The notes beneath the pieces were generated by a model. The model saw only the letters and a program-made list of their open reading frames with translations. It was not told the DNA's origin and did not search any database. A stretch of DNA of 64,000 bases from Platynereis dumerilii (Eukaryota; Annelida; Polychaeta; Phyllodocida; Nereididae): assembly GCA_026936325.1 (NCBI GenBank), contig JAPTHN010000012.1:38264537-38328536 (forward strand), written 5' to 3'. Each line of letters opens with the position of its first letter. Within the stretch, counting starts at the first letter, position 1. Shown piece after piece: positions 1-12,400 of this stretch. The position numbers were made by a program, and so were the translations under genes.

Positions 1-66
1 AATAAATCCAGGGATTTGTGCAAGAGTTGAGGCTGGCTAGGAGGAGGATGATTGCCACTGCATCAG
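1..66 (-). CDS. Vasotocin/oxytocin-receptor-like GPCR, terminal (TM7) exon, copy A, partial
   Basis: Read on the minus strand from 66 downward, the sequence encodes DAVAIILLLASLNSCTNPWI and continues off the left edge. This is TM7 with the class A NPxxY motif (NPWIY) and matches the LLASLNSC-NPWIY segment of vasopressin/oxytocin receptors. A clear acceptor (pyrimidine tract then AG at 67-68) precedes it, and the exon starts in the same phase as the copy B terminal exon at 12652. The visible 66 bases are open and nearly identical to copy B. Upstream lies a second copy of the intron-3 sequence, but no exon 3 precedes it before copy B. It could therefore be a spare last exon of the copy B locus or the tail of a truncated duplicate. 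The remaining coding part lies outside the window. Confidence 0.75.
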
Positions 67-2740
67 CTAAAATGGAGAAAAAATAGAGATATTCAAAATT
101 AGAAGAAATGTTCTGTTACATTGAAACAGAAATTGTTGGTCATCAAAATTCAAATTCCTCAGGTTTATACATGGCTAGTGCCTGGTGGACCACATTTTTG
201 GCCCATTGCAAAATAACTCAATGGGCTCCTACATCCCTTTACTGTCAGTGTTATTTCAATTAGAAAAGAAAAATATACTGGCCTAATTGGCTAGTTGTTA
301 ATGTGACAGTCGGGACCAAAAAAGATTTGTGGCTGTCCTTTTCAATACACAATCACGAATCTTGGAGCAAATTTTATCCTTTCTTGAAATTTCTATTTCG
401 TGAAACCTTGCATGGGCTCAACAGATTGAAAGGTCCAGTGGCAGCTGCCACTTTGCCACATGCCTGCCACCCCAGCCCAGCATGCTGCCATTGAGCCGTA
501 CAACCCAAGGATTTAAAGAAGAAAAATATTGTAAAAGTCTCACGACGCAAATTCCATTACAAAATCAGATCAGATAATGGTCATCCTATTAACCGACAAC
601 TTAACACCCACCGATTATTAGACTTCATAGTTAATTAATATAACCCAATACAAGTAATTACAGCATATCCAATTTCTTCATTAAATGGATTAGGTAACTG
701 TCAATCAATTACAGACTTAATTAGCCAAACCATATATAACCACTTCAACCAGATCTATCTTACATGGCTGAATGGCCAATAAAACCTATTTAAAATCCCA
801 TCCCACCAAAGACAAAATACTCTGAATGCCACATGTCTGTTTTGGTTGAACATCATCACAAAGTTTAACGCATGCCACATATTCTACCCCAATCATTACC
901 TTCCATATACCCTATAAAACCTAGCGAATAAACCCCAGCAGGCTAAGACCGTTTCCTAAAAGTATTTCAAATGGCCAATCTCCTTGATGCTATTCATTGA
1001 GATATCTAAAAAAGAATCCCGTCGACTTTGATCTCAACGACTTTCAACTTCAATGATTGCGTTTGATTTATAAAGAAAAGTTTACATCCACATACGTAAG
1101 CTAAGAGTAACATCCTACCAAATTGTGAGTGTCCCTGACCCTTTGAATTCTGTCATAAACTAATGAGAGGTGGGTTTTGAAAGGTTATGACATAGGGTTT
1201 TGTATCTTGGCCATCGTGCCATCTTCCCACCGTTAATGCAAGTCATAACGACACCTTTTTATGTCAAAAGACCTGCAAAAGTGCTTTGAAACAAAATTCA
1301 TTTAAAACTTTCCTCTTGTCTTTGTCATTACCTTCAAGTGGAATTTTTCACACAAAACTCACTTCAGAAGATGATACAATATTTTGACGTGTGATTTCTC
1401 TTTTTAAACAACTTAGAGTTTATCTTTAAATAGAATGCAAGGCATTGGTATGCTTTGAAATGTTATGACATTGAGGATTTTCTATCGGCCAAGAAATTGT
1501 TTTGGAAGTGTCGTATCTTGGCACTCCTGTCATCTTTCCACGGTAATTGCAAGTTATTATGGCACGTTTTGACTTCAAAAGACCTTCAGAAGTGTTGTCC
1601 TTTGAAACAAAATCGATTTAAAACTTTCCTCTTTTCTTCATTATTACCTCAAAGTGGAAGCTTCTCTTGTTAGTAAGTGGAATTTATCTAAATCATAAAT
1701 CTAAAAAAAAAGTTCTTGATGCTGTGACGGGGTATTTGGCACTCCTTTGACTAGTTATTTCTCGTCTCAGACCAATGTGGTCTGACACTTCATAACTTGA
1801 ATTTTATAGATGTCTTTAGTTTCCTCATGATTTAAAAGTAACATTGGGCACTTACGGAGCAGGGTAGCTATTACATATGTTACAATTACCTTTAAACTGT
1901 GATGAGTGTGATTTTTTGTTACATGTAGCATTGTAGCTTCTTATGAAATAAATCAAATTAATGTTCTCATTCTCAGACTCAAGGAACCCGCCAAATAGGC
2001 TAACTTAAACACTTTGCAATAAAAAAGATAAAACTTTCTCTTGCAGATTTGTGCCTAGAGTACAAATTTCTAAATGTGGCTCAACTTAGCTGTCTATAGC
2101 TATTCATTACTAGTCTTATCCATATCTATCCATAACTATCCATTTCTATTCTTTTGTATCCACTGAAATCTCTTTACCCCTTGTTTAAACAACAGTAATT
2201 GTGGATAGCTATGGATAGCTACGGATTAGTGTAGCTAAGTTTAGCTTAAAATGGCCATGGATAGAAAGCTAAGGCTGGATTTTAAACGACGAGCCACTTT
2301 TAGAAATTTTACTGTACTCCTTGTACAGCACCATTAAAAGTTTGTCAATTGGATGGCTGAAAGCAATGGTGACATGTTTATCGTCTGTCACGACATCGAA
2401 GATATTTCTAAGATCAAAAACGACACCTACAAAACGTGATATCAAAGCACGCCAACTTAGCGTCTAGCAGTTGAAAAATGTGTTATGTAAATTTTCAGAC
2501 ACTACACAAAAAAAAATATATTGATCCCTGGATCTTTTCCCTTTTTGTAGGAATAAGTTTACAGATATGTATACTACTTTAGCAGTTGGGAGCTGAGAGG
2601 TGAAATGTAGCATCTTTTCAATATGAAAAAAGTAGGATTGCCATGTTACACAATGCCTATTACACATATCTTAATGTGTAATACCTGACAGCCCGTTATC
2701 TACATTGCTTGAGATTTGCTTTCATTAGAAAATCTCGAGC
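67..2740 (-). repeat. Duplicated receptor intron-3 block, copy A
   Basis: This non-coding stretch aligns with 12653-about 14950 (direct orientation) and with 59900-61836 (inverted), which are the introns between exon 3 and exon 4 of receptor copies B and C. Landmarks are the segment around 1455-1673 (partner at 14035-14253) and the segment around 2460-2660 (partner at 14730-14900). Copy A carries about 300 extra bases near 175-470 and a MITE at 2058-2314 that B lacks at that point. Homology fades near 2740, before exon 3 would be reached. Confidence 0.75.
2058..2314. mobile_element. TA-flanked MITE in intron block A
   Basis: The ends are inverted repeats (ACAAATTTCTAAA-TGGCTC type) and TA flanks both sides (2056-2057 and 2315-2316). 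The body is rich in GGATAG/CTATCC words. The same family lies inverted at 13771-14028. The homologous site in copy B (about 14570) lacks the insert, so this is a post-duplication insertion. TA target duplication and small size suggest a Tc1/mariner-type MITE. Confidence 0.75.
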
Positions 2741-3364
2741 AAATAATTGAAGTGAAACCAAATCCCACATTTAAACGAAACATCACCGTTATGAAATGAA
2801 TTAGGCATTAAAAGTAAGGTCATACATTTTTTCAAGCCAACTTGGCAAAAAATACACTATTACATTAAATGGAAAACAGATATGTTTAATGATTTGGAAA
2901 CAATGATTTGTGGAGGGTTGGACACATATGCCACATGCAATAATATACTGAAATTATTGCAATATTTAGTTTCATAATAAGTTTATCATTATGTTGACAG
3001 CCAATTTCTGTGAATTTGATATTGATAAAAACCCAAAAGGCTATAAATCGGCATATTTTGCAAATCTGATCTTATGCATTACTTCCTGTACTGTATTCTT
3101 GACATTTCCTTCTTATATAGATAGAATTTTCAGAAAGCCAACCTATAAACATTGCATTATCGCACAATCCGTAGACAATTGATGACTCTAACCGGAAATT
3201 ATTACTACTGTGTAAAAATTATATTATACATGGAATTGCTGCGTACGCAATTTAGTTTTGGGTTGTATAATACATATTCATATATATATATATATCTTAC
3301 CTTAATCGTTATGTATAACTAGACATGCAATCTTTCTAATTTTAACTGATATCCGAACATACCA
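2741..3364. other. Intergenic DNA, no gene seen
   Basis: AT-rich sequence with a short TA dinucleotide run at about 3282-3296. The short open frames show no protein-like composition. Confidence 0.5.
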
Positions 3365-4910
3365 CACTCTAAGAAAAAAGGGTGTGAGGGGTGGTGCAAA
3401 ACACCTGCAAGGTGGATATAAAAACCTTTGGGGTGCACAAGGTTCATCATCATCGTTTTGGTGCATCAAATAAGGGGTGCATGTAAAAAAAGGTGCATCA
3501 CACATTATAGGGTGCATCACACGAGCGGTGCATAACACATTACAAGGTTCATGGGGTGGTTCACCATCCTGGATATGGAAAATTACGAAATAATTGGGTA
3601 GCTGGGTTATTGCATAAAAATGCCAGGCAGTGCCTAACTGACAAGCTGGTCTGCTGTGGAAAGCTGAAGGTGGTGACCCAGAGTATACTTTGAAATGGCC
3701 GGGGGGAGAGAGTAGGCATCACATGAGGTGAATGGGCAGCACTCATGGTTTTTCCTATCTCCTCTATGTCAACTTCAGGCCTTATGGGAAGGCCATACCT
3801 CCTAGATACTCCACTGACTTTACTGACCTGCCTCCATCCGCATATCCTGGTGAGTGTAGCCATGCCAGCTTCAACGGAATGCTGAAGGTGTATCTGTGAG
3901 GCAGCTGACAGCAATATTTATACCAGAGCTGCTCTCTTTCACATCTGCTTATTAATTGGTGGGCATTTCTACTGAACACAGACATAATAGGCAGCTGTCC
4001 CAGTTTCTAATTTGATACCCATTCACCTTAAAATTCACCATCTGCAACTGCAGCCAAGCTACTCTCACCTGCCTTTACAGCAGACTGACTTGTCAAGAGG
4101 GGCAATGCTACATTAATTGAGGCACCACCAGAAACCAGATGCCACATTGATTTACCAGCAGTTCAGAAAATAATGACCAAGAGTGGTAAATGTACTATTC
4201 ACCAGCCTCAGTGCAACAGGCAGCCCATGCTAATGTACCTGAGAAACTCATTTTTAAACAAATATGAATCAGGAATTTTGACTTGGTTGAGCTAACAGCA
4301 ATTTCTTTGTCTGACTCAGGAAGTCTTACTTACAGAAAATAAGATTGCGTAATTTGTTAGAATACATTGTTTAGGTTTATTGCACATCTTTATAGGGATT
4401 GTTTAATTAGGTAAGTAAAGTAATTGGGTTACAGAGTATCCAACTCACATGGGCATTCAATTATAAAGCGCGGAGATGGTGAATACGCCTCCTTTGCTTA
4501 CCTCTCACAATGGTCATCAGTTATCTGAGGATGAATGTAATCTTCAGACCTACGACCAACCGGAGGCAATTTGAAAGACAGTGAGATTGTCTCGCTGTGA
4601 ACCGTACGGAACACCCATATATAATACATGAAAGTTATAAACAATATACCAAGTGAGGGACCACTTGTAAGCATCCTTATAAGAGACCCCTTTCCTAAAT
4701 TTGCTCATGCCATGAACCCCAAAAGGTTCTACAAACCACTTACCCTGAATAACCTTGTAGGGTTCTTGTAACCTCCCCAGGGTTCTTTGACCTAGGTGCT
4801 TCCCAAGCACCCTATGAAAAGGTGCTTGCTGGCACCCCATGGGGAGCTGTATTTGTGACAAGGTGAAGCGCCTTATTTGGTTGTTCTAATCCCTTTTCGT
4901 TCTTAGAGTG
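3365..4910. mobile_element. Putative DNA transposon with CACTCTAAGAA termini
   Basis: The left end begins CACTCTAAGAA and the right end finishes TTCTTAGAGTG, an inverted pair. The inside holds repeated GGTGCAT words (3380-3560) and a region around 3700-4000 whose minus strand stays open for about 117 codons without recognisable domains. No clean target duplication is visible. The same terminal motif recurs at 17457, 28923 and around 44281-44524, so the family is multicopy here. Superfamily unassigned. Confidence 0.45.
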
Positions 4911-4919
4911 CATATTATG

Positions 4920-5105
4920 TACTGGATTCTACCAATGATTAACATTGGTTATCCTGAAATAGTTTAGTCATTTTACTGTTATTCATCATATTGTGTCAAT
5001 GCTGAATTTATGAGTTAGATAAATTGTTTTAATTAACTGAACTCATGTCACAACATGATATTTTTTTTGCCAGTAGCCAGGTTAGAAGCACTTCAGCAGA
5101 GCTTT
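4920..5105. repeat. Dispersed repeat with GGTTATCCTRAA core, copy 1
   Basis: The left part carries GGTTATCCTGAAATAGTT and the right part CCAGTAGCCAGGTTAGAAG. Related copies lie at 18600-18790, about 50385-50545 and 57070-57240. In the best copy (18600-18790) the two ends are inverted repeats, so this is probably a decayed palindromic MITE. Confidence 0.45.
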
Positions 5106-6198
5106 CAGTGAATAGATCAGACACGCCCACAAGGATGGCCAATGAACAGGCCTTCACACATGTTATGCAAATGAGGCCAATTTCGCTGTTTCGGACACAT
5201 CCGTAAGGGTTACAGGTATGTTTCTTACATGGGTGGATAGATCTCTCCGAGACCTTTAAAATGATAGGTCATACGTCTCTGAGGACTTATTAGTTGCCTT
5301 GCAAATTGCCGGTAAACTTTTGAAGTGGAGAGAAATCCTAGGCGCTGATTGGTTGTGACGCTCTGACGCAAAATCTTATGTTAATATTTGATGATGGCAG
5401 GATTCGTCTAGGGTAGATTCTCTGGGTGGGTTAGAAGATAAGTTATAGAAATTTTAAGCAAGTACTTCATGATAACACCTGTTAATCCTTCATACAATTA
5501 TAATAAATGTATTTATTTATTCAGTCATATTTTTCCAAGCATTATGTGGAAATGAAACTATGCTGCCAAAACATATTATACCAAGAGCAATGTTGCAAAA
5601 CACTAAATTAATTAATCAAAACAGTTACATCCTTACATAAATGTGATTTGCAACCTGCCATGAGCAGCTGTTTGGCATTTATGTCAAATTTTGAACAAAT
5701 CTGCAAATCGACCTTTTTAAATTTGGTTTAAACAAAGTCAAATGATTACATGTCAAAAGGCTCATGAGTGTTGGGAAATAACCACAAACACATAAATCAT
5801 GAACATATATAAATCGTATTTCAGGTGAAGCAATTAGATGTAAGTGAACTTGATGAACCATGCAGGAAATGTCAACTTGATCAAACAATGGCAACATATT
5901 TGCTTGTTTTGGTTTTTAGACATAATAGACAGATGAAAACCCCATTTAAGTTTTCTGCACCCAGAGAATCTACAGTAACTGCTGAAATAGCTTTCTGAAC
6001 CTTTCGTGGATTTTATTCATAAATTGACTTATCTTTCTCATTGATTCAAAGTTATCAGGTTCTGTGACTTGCATTTTGGGCTACCAAGTTCTTGTGAGAA
6101 TGAGTTTCAGTTGGCTTATTCCAAAATGATTTAATTAAAAAAGACTTGATCAGGCTCAGGCTTATGCTGTCAATTCACTTATTAATAAAACCCTCCTC

Positions 6199-6199
<1 letters not shown>
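5106..6199. other. Intergenic DNA, nothing recognised
   Basis: No protein-like open frame, RNA gene or terminal repeat is evident in this stretch. Confidence 0.4.

Positions 6200-6260
<61 letters not shown>
6200..6260. repeat. (GATA)15 microsatellite
   Basis: An uninterrupted tetranucleotide run, probably grown from the short GATA tail of the adjoining SINE. Confidence 0.95.
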
Positions 6261-6261
<1 letters not shown>

Positions 6262-6410
6262 TGGTAAGTGCAGCCCTCTAAGCTCAGTTCTGGGTGCTCA
6301 CGAGGGTTGATTGATGAGATGGGAGAGAGAGCGGGAGCCCTCAACATGTTACAGATTTACCCCAGGGATCTTTTACTTGCCCAGCATAGACACTGATACA
6401 TTAATAATAA
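6200..6410 (-). mobile_element. 5'-truncated tRNA-type SINE with (GATA)n tail
   Basis: The body at 6262-6400 matches the SINE at 18030-18347 (shared GTTGATTGATGAGATGGGAG and ATCTTTTACTTGCCCAGCAT). About 15 GATA units at 6200-6260 are the tail read on the minus strand. The tRNA-like head present in the 18-kb copy is missing, as expected for a 5'-truncated retroposed copy. Confidence 0.7.
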
Positions 6411-6667
6411 TTATTATAACCAATAATTATTATTATAAACAACCACCACAACAACTTTAGACATATCAACTTCTTTTATTACAAAACTTTACAGTACAAA
6501 CTTATGATCAATATCACTTTTTCAGAATAGATACAGCACCTACAACAAATAATGTCATACTCTCTGTAGATTTATTTCATTGTTTGTTCCACTTTGATCA
6601 TATACATTACAGTCTGGCCTCAAATATAAGTACAGTTCCCCTATGTTGAGCAACACCCCTTTACAGA

Positions 6668-7063
6668 CAGGCCAGACTTTATAAATGGGGGAGAGGGAGT
6701 TTTGTTCTAATATGCGGTTAACAATTATTACATCCCAACGGTGTCAATCGAAATTTTTAATAGTCCCCCTAACGATCGATGCAGAATTTTAGTTCCCCCC
6801 AGATCTACAATGCAATATCCACTTATATTTTTATATGTGCGCACCTTGCACTATTTCATGGAGGGATTTGCAGACTTCTGTGTGGCAAAAAGCTGGAATA
6901 AACTTGGTGAGCGCATGATGTGATTTCTTTCTTAAATTCAAATTTCTTGCCCCCTTTAGATTTGTGGTAAAAAATAGCAACCTCCTTGAAAAAGTCTGAA
7001 AAGTTACAACCCCTTAAACAAAACTCCCACCCTGACCCTAGTCATAAATTCGGAATGGTCAAT
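6668..7063. mobile_element. Decayed PIF/Harbinger-type MITE, copy 1
   Basis: The left end (AGACTTTATAAATGGGGG, then GGGAGTTTTG) and the right end (AAACTCCCACC, then AGTCATAAATTC) are diverged versions of the GGGACCGTTCAGAATTTATG family seen intact at 16553-16967. The interior has the same C-run and ACAATGCAATA landmarks. Divergence makes it the oldest copy here. Confidence 0.6.
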
Positions 7064-7814
7064 TATGCTGGTATGGCGAGACAACAGTTACTCTTCTCAT
7101 GGAGGCTTGTTAATATAAATTCAAAAACAAACATCACAAATTATGGCACAGGGAAAACTTCTTTCATTGACCATCATGATTATGTGAGTGAACACAATAT
7201 GTATATCCTACACTGATAATATCGGCACTCAAAGTTTCAATTACAAATTAAAGAAATTCTTAGTGGTGGATCCTTTAAAATCACAATAAAAACCAGAATT
7301 CTCTCCTTTTTAGCACAGGGGATTTTACGCCAATTTTGTATTGATATACTATAACTAATGTAAAGGGAAGTCACGCAAAATGCCTGTCTAAACACACTAT
7401 GTTCAACCCATTGGTACAACCAAACAACATACTCTTTCATTCAACTAAATGGCCACGCTCACGGCAAAAGCCCTGACCTACAAATCCTGAAAATTTGAAG
7501 GACCTAAGTTAAATAGGTGTGTGTACCTGACAGGTCAAAGAAATGCTTCATTTCCATGTTTTGGCAGCTCCTGGCTGCCAAGTTCGTCCTAAGGAAAAAG
7601 TGGCAAATATTGGGATATTTGAGGCTCTCCTGAAAACTCTACACAATTGTCACTCCCCACAACTGTTAAAATCAAAAGTCTGATCCTTTGTACACAAATT
7701 GCCCACCTTGTGAACGTCATCTCCTTCTTGGTATTGTTGTTCTATGACATTTTGTCTAAAAAGTTGACCCCAAGCTTGACATTTGCCTCCATTTTGGATT
7801 AACTCTGCAGCACG

Positions 7815-7895
7815 TGACGTCACCTATAACGTCTAATCTGATTGGTTCATTAAAGAAATTAATCCGCCACTGTGACATCATAAATGATGACGTCA
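7815..7895. promoter_or_regulatory. Pair of CRE-like TGACGTCA palindromes, left arm
   Basis: Perfect TGACGTCA occurs at 7815-7822 and 7888-7895, with a near-match (TGACATCA) between. This is the consensus bound by CREB/ATF proteins. Function here is unknown, since the sites sit in a probable transposon arm. Confidence 0.4.
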
Positions 7896-10658
7896 CTTAT
7901 TGCTGCAAATTTGAACCTCAAAGAGAGGCTATAATACAGAGATCATTGACCTCCCAAGTGTGAGAGGCCTTCTGCAATTGGATGTGTTTGCATGTAGAAA
8001 ATAAGTAAATAAATTATTTTGTGAGAACATCAATTGACAGCCCGTTAGAGCATTCATTGAATTTACCTAAAATTAAATGGTCGCCTCCAGGTTCCCAGAC
8101 TGAATCACCCATTCACATACATCTTACTGAAAAAACTTTAATTGATCTGAAAATTATGAATATAATATGATCAAATATTGCTCAAATGTTCATGTTTATT
8201 CGTAATATGAATACACTTTCTGCAAATAAAAAGGCGAGAACATCAAAATGGAAGAAAAAAAATAAAATTTATAAGAATAATTGAGTGTCATGAATTTATT
8301 TTATTTAGGCCTATACAAATTGTTTTTCTTCACTTTCAGAATTCCACAATTGCTGAACATACTACTTGACACGTTTTCTGTAATCAAAGGTTGCTAATCG
8401 TGCAATTCATTGTTCAATTAAACAAACAACAGTGTCAATGCAGTGCAAATTAAACAGAACAAATATATTCATACCAGTAAAAGTATTTGAAAAAGACATC
8501 AAGTAATAGAGTAGGCCTACTTGTTCTTGTAGTAGTATTAACACAAATTTAACTAGCAAAAAACTAGATGCTTCTATGATGCACAGAAGCAGAGATGATA
8601 CATTTTTTCATTTCGTTATGAAGAGGAAAATTTAATCCAAAAAATCTGCCACATAAATTTACAGAATAGCAACATTTTGTCTTTAAATGTGAAATAAACT
8701 ACTAGATGTTGTTGCGCTGCTGCAAACATTGATAAAAGTTCACGAACCTGTCTTGTTTCTGTAGTTAAAGAAGTTTTGACGGAAATTTATTTAGTAAATA
8801 CTTATTTTTGTCTTGCAAACTGGGAATTGCTTTCGAAATCATAAAAAAAAAATCGAATTAACAATTAAGTCCTGGAGGCTTAAAAAGTTAAGTGTGAATG
8901 GCACTGAATGCAATGTAATCCTGCACATAAAGGAAACAACAATCTAGAAGTAGTAATTTTATTTCTTAAAAACCTCTGATATTATTTGGCCTGTATTACG
9001 GACACTGAAATTTTGTTGACGTCTCTATGAACAATATTCAGTTGATAATCTTGCTAAATGAAATTAAACTACTCAGAACTTTACATGGTGTGTCTGGTGT
9101 GTCAATCTATGCCTGGATTTTAAGACTTGAAGTTGTTACAAAAGCAACAATGTAGCTACCTGAATGATTGATAGTAGGCCTAGCTATTATTAGTATGTAA
9201 ATGGCACAGACATGAAATTCCCGCAGCACTTAAAAAAGTTTTGGTAGTATTACCATCACTTTCATATTTATTTCATATTCAATGAATGAAAGGCAGTTAT
9301 GTAATAGTTTCAAGAAATAGGATAGATAGATACATGTAGATAGATAATCCGCTAAATAGTAAAAAGGCAGACAACACTGAAAGCTACCAAATTTAAAAGT
9401 CTATGTTACATTGTTGATATTACACAATAGTAATAAGAAACCAATAACGTGATTGCCATTGATTGGCATGTAGATTAATTGCTCACTGTTACATAATCAT
9501 CAGTCCATAACAATTATGCAACTTTAATTTTGTTAAGTTTTCTTGTTGTCTGTTTTGAAATTAACTGAATCACATGTAAATAGTTTGATTTAGCTTGTCA
9601 AGGCTAATGATTAACTATGCCATAGAAATTTTAGAAACAAGGGATACCACTGGAGAAAATTGAGATCTTAAGACACTTTTGAAGGTGAATATGTGTCATG
9701 TTTTGTTAAATTCGAAACTAAAACATTGATAAGAAGCTGGACCTACTTGACCTAATTTCCTGCTGTTGACCATTGATGTTGAGACCATCGCTGCATGCAC
9801 AGACTTTTGAAACCTCTCTTGTGCTCAATTCGCTTCGCGAAACAGCCTGTGGCCGTTTCGCTGCACGAATATAATATGTTGGACAGCAGTTTCAATCATG
9901 CTCGTCTCATTGCTGTGTGCTCTCTTCCTGTCCTAATTGGCCTATACCGAGTTCATAAATAAAAGGCATAAAGCCCCAGTCATTCATCCATCCATATCAG
10001 AGATATATAAACTTGAGTAATATCCAATCTTGAGTATAATTCGTAATGTAGATTTTGTTTGTTACAGATAAATAGCAAATTTTCATTGGTGATCAATGTG
10101 TAGCTGTTTGCAGAAATTCATAGTGCTCATAAAAATAAGCCTTATAGAAAACAAGCTTCATAATGACAGTTGTAATTTTAAAAATAATCTAAATGACATT
10201 TATTTTACTGCTCAGATGGTCTTACACCACAATTTACAATGCAGGTTTAATATGAATTTTATTTCACCCAATGATTATAACGTTTATTTTGAAGCAATGC
10301 ATTGCATAGACCTATTTGTTCATCAGATCTAAACATCAAAGTTATGTTGCAAAGTGCAATCAGCTTTGACACCTGCCAGGTTGACCTAAGACTAAGTGTC
10401 TTCCTCAATGGCAATTAGGGAGCCTGAGGGTGAAACAAAGTCCAAAGAACCTCCTGAAATGCAATTAGCATTGTGGCAATGCTTCTGTCATCTCCAGAGT
10501 GGGACTCATGCACTCACAACACTGCTGGACATGCCCAGCGGCGATCGGCTGCACCTGGATCGGCGGCGGCTTACTGGCTATCTGATGCTATTGGTAGCGG
10601 CTGGCTAAGGGAAATATTGGCGGCTTATACCGCCAGGTGACACCACGAGTCAATATAG

Positions 10659-10683
10659 TGACGTCAATCTTTTAGTGACGTCA
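10659..10683. promoter_or_regulatory. Pair of CRE-like TGACGTCA palindromes, right arm
   Basis: Perfect TGACGTCA occurs at 10659-10666 and 10676-10683, mirroring the pair in the left arm of the same element. Confidence 0.4.
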
Positions 10684-11544
10684 CGGTGACGATTTTTCAC
10701 ATCCATATTATTTTGTCAAGTGTGCAAAGACAAAAAGTCCCACGTTTGAAGCTCAATAAACCTATTGCTAATGGCAGAAATGGCAATATAAGGTAATAAA
10801 GAACTAATACTGATCAATTCCCTACTATTTGTTGGTTTTACTCTTGAAATAATCCATTGTTTTATTTCAACCAATCACAAAATTCTTTTGGCTCAACTTC
10901 ATTTCCAAGATGGAGGCCAAGGGACAGTTTGTGCCACTCAAAATAAATAAAAGCACTCAGACAGGAATACTGAAGGGCTGCTGATGCTTGGATCTACATG
11001 TCGCTAATACATTTAGTCAAGGGCTCAAGTTTCCACCAGATTTCAACCACCTGTTCAGGTCAGTTCTCTCAAAAAGTTGCCTTGAATCTTGAAAAACTGA
11101 CTTTTTTTCTTAGGACGAACTTGGTGGCCAGAACTTGAGTACCACTTTTGGAAGTGTTTATATGATTTTAGGGTGACATTTGGGGCCTTAATACTTCACT
11201 TAGATCCACGAAATTTGGTACAATGTTAGATTAAACACTTGTCTTCGTTTTTCTGTGGTATTTTATGGGTATAGGTAACACAAAACTTGACCAAGCAACA
11301 CTTTATGAGTGAAGGTCTGTTCATAGCGTGACTTCCCTTTATATTTTATTATACAAATAGACACATGAACTTGGCGCAGAAGTCCCTGTGCTTTTTAGCA
11401 GACTTTGCACATTGTTGCAATGAAAAAGTTACTATTTGTAAAAATTCATAATAAAAATCAGTGTTTCATGCAAAATAACCAATTTGGCCAATGCCATGGC
11501 AGTGACCATGGTTTCACTCAAAAGATAGCAGTTTTGGTCAAGTG

Positions 11545-12400
11545 TCAAAAAGGCTGTCTTCATAAGTTAATAAGTTTATAAGATTGCCGCTTTCTCCAGC
11601 AAATGAATTCAAGTCGGGATTTTTTTAAAAAGTATACACATCTCTCTAATAAAGAAATATCCATAAACCATACTGAAAAATCACAGGCAAAGAAATGTTC
11701 ATTTACTGCTGTGGAACAGAAAATGATGGCAAAAGAATAGCAATTTTAAGAATACCTGTGAAATTCTTGAAGGTCATATTGTCATTGTAGCATTAAAGCT
11801 ACACTTTAAGGTGTCATGTCAGCTAGTCGTAGTTCTTCTTTTATCAGCATCTTCTTTTAATGCAACTCGTGAAACTACACACGGTTGAAATATTATTGCA
11901 AAGGAATTTTCGGTACACTTGCAGAATGATTGTCACTTTGTCCTATGAAATCACTACTTCCATTATTGAGCAATGGCTGTCTTTATAAGTTTACAAGATT
12001 GCTATCTTTTCCAGCAAATAAATGGAAATCTAGGTATCTCAAATACAAATATTTCTCTTGCAAGTAAATTTCCATTTACCACTGTGGAACAGAACATCAT
12101 GGCAAAGTAATGGTAATTTTGGTATAGCTTCACAATAATCGTTATCGTGTCGTACGAAATAACTGCGTTCATTATTACACAAAGGCTTCATACAATAGCT
12201 ATTTTCTCCGACAAATGAATACAAATCTAGGATTCTACAGAAGATATTCACATCTCCCTTGCAAGTGACCTTCCATTCACCAAATGGGATACATTATGGC
12301 AAAGAAATTGTTATTCTTGATATAACTACACAATAACCATTATCGTGTCATACAAAATCACTGTGTCCATTATTGCGCAATGGCTTCAGGGCATAACTGT
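11545..12400 (-). repeat. Tandem repeat of about 200 bp spanning the end of receptor B coding sequence and 3' region
   Basis: Landmarks recur at regular spacing: GGCT(T/G)TC near 11975, 12184 and 12382; CAAAT(G/A)AAT near 11599, 12014 and 12212; ATGGCAAAG-type words near 11720, 12100 and 12295. Units are 198-209 bp, with one degenerate unit around 11765-11930. On the minus strand the unit at 12140-12340 encodes MKPLCNNERSYFV and the next encodes PLLNNGSSDFI. These match the receptor C-terminus ALKPLRNNGHSDFV, so the array began as a duplication of the CDS end plus 3' sequence. Confidence 0.75.

Larger units (their letters stand above)
7361..11341. mobile_element. Large foldback element, about 4 kb, non-coding
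   Basis: TAAAGGGAAGTCACGC at 7361-7376 recurs inverted at 11326-11341. Symmetric landmarks continue inward: GCCAAGTTCGTCCTAAGG near 7577 against CTTAGGACGAACTTGG near 11112, a GCCTCCATTTTGG block near 7785 against its inverse near 10905, and TGACGTCA pairs near each inner edge. The arms are therefore roughly 700 bp and imperfect. The central 2.6 kb is AT-rich with no recognisable protein. I infer an old non-autonomous DNA transposon; independent insertions that happen to be symmetric cannot be excluded. Confidence 0.5.

Noticed and set aside
1455-1673. 72-codon frame that is also open at 14035-14253
   Set aside because: It is intron-3 sequence shared by duplication; the third copy (copy C intron) does not preserve it, so conservation is by descent only.
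4550-4861. 103-codon minus-strand open frame
   Set aside because: Lies in the right part of a CACTCTAAG-ended element, made of internal repeat words, with no recognisable domain.
10396-10608. 70-codon open frame rich in Leu, Arg and Gly
   Set aside because: Inside the foldback element, without an ATG at its first codon and without protein similarity I can name.
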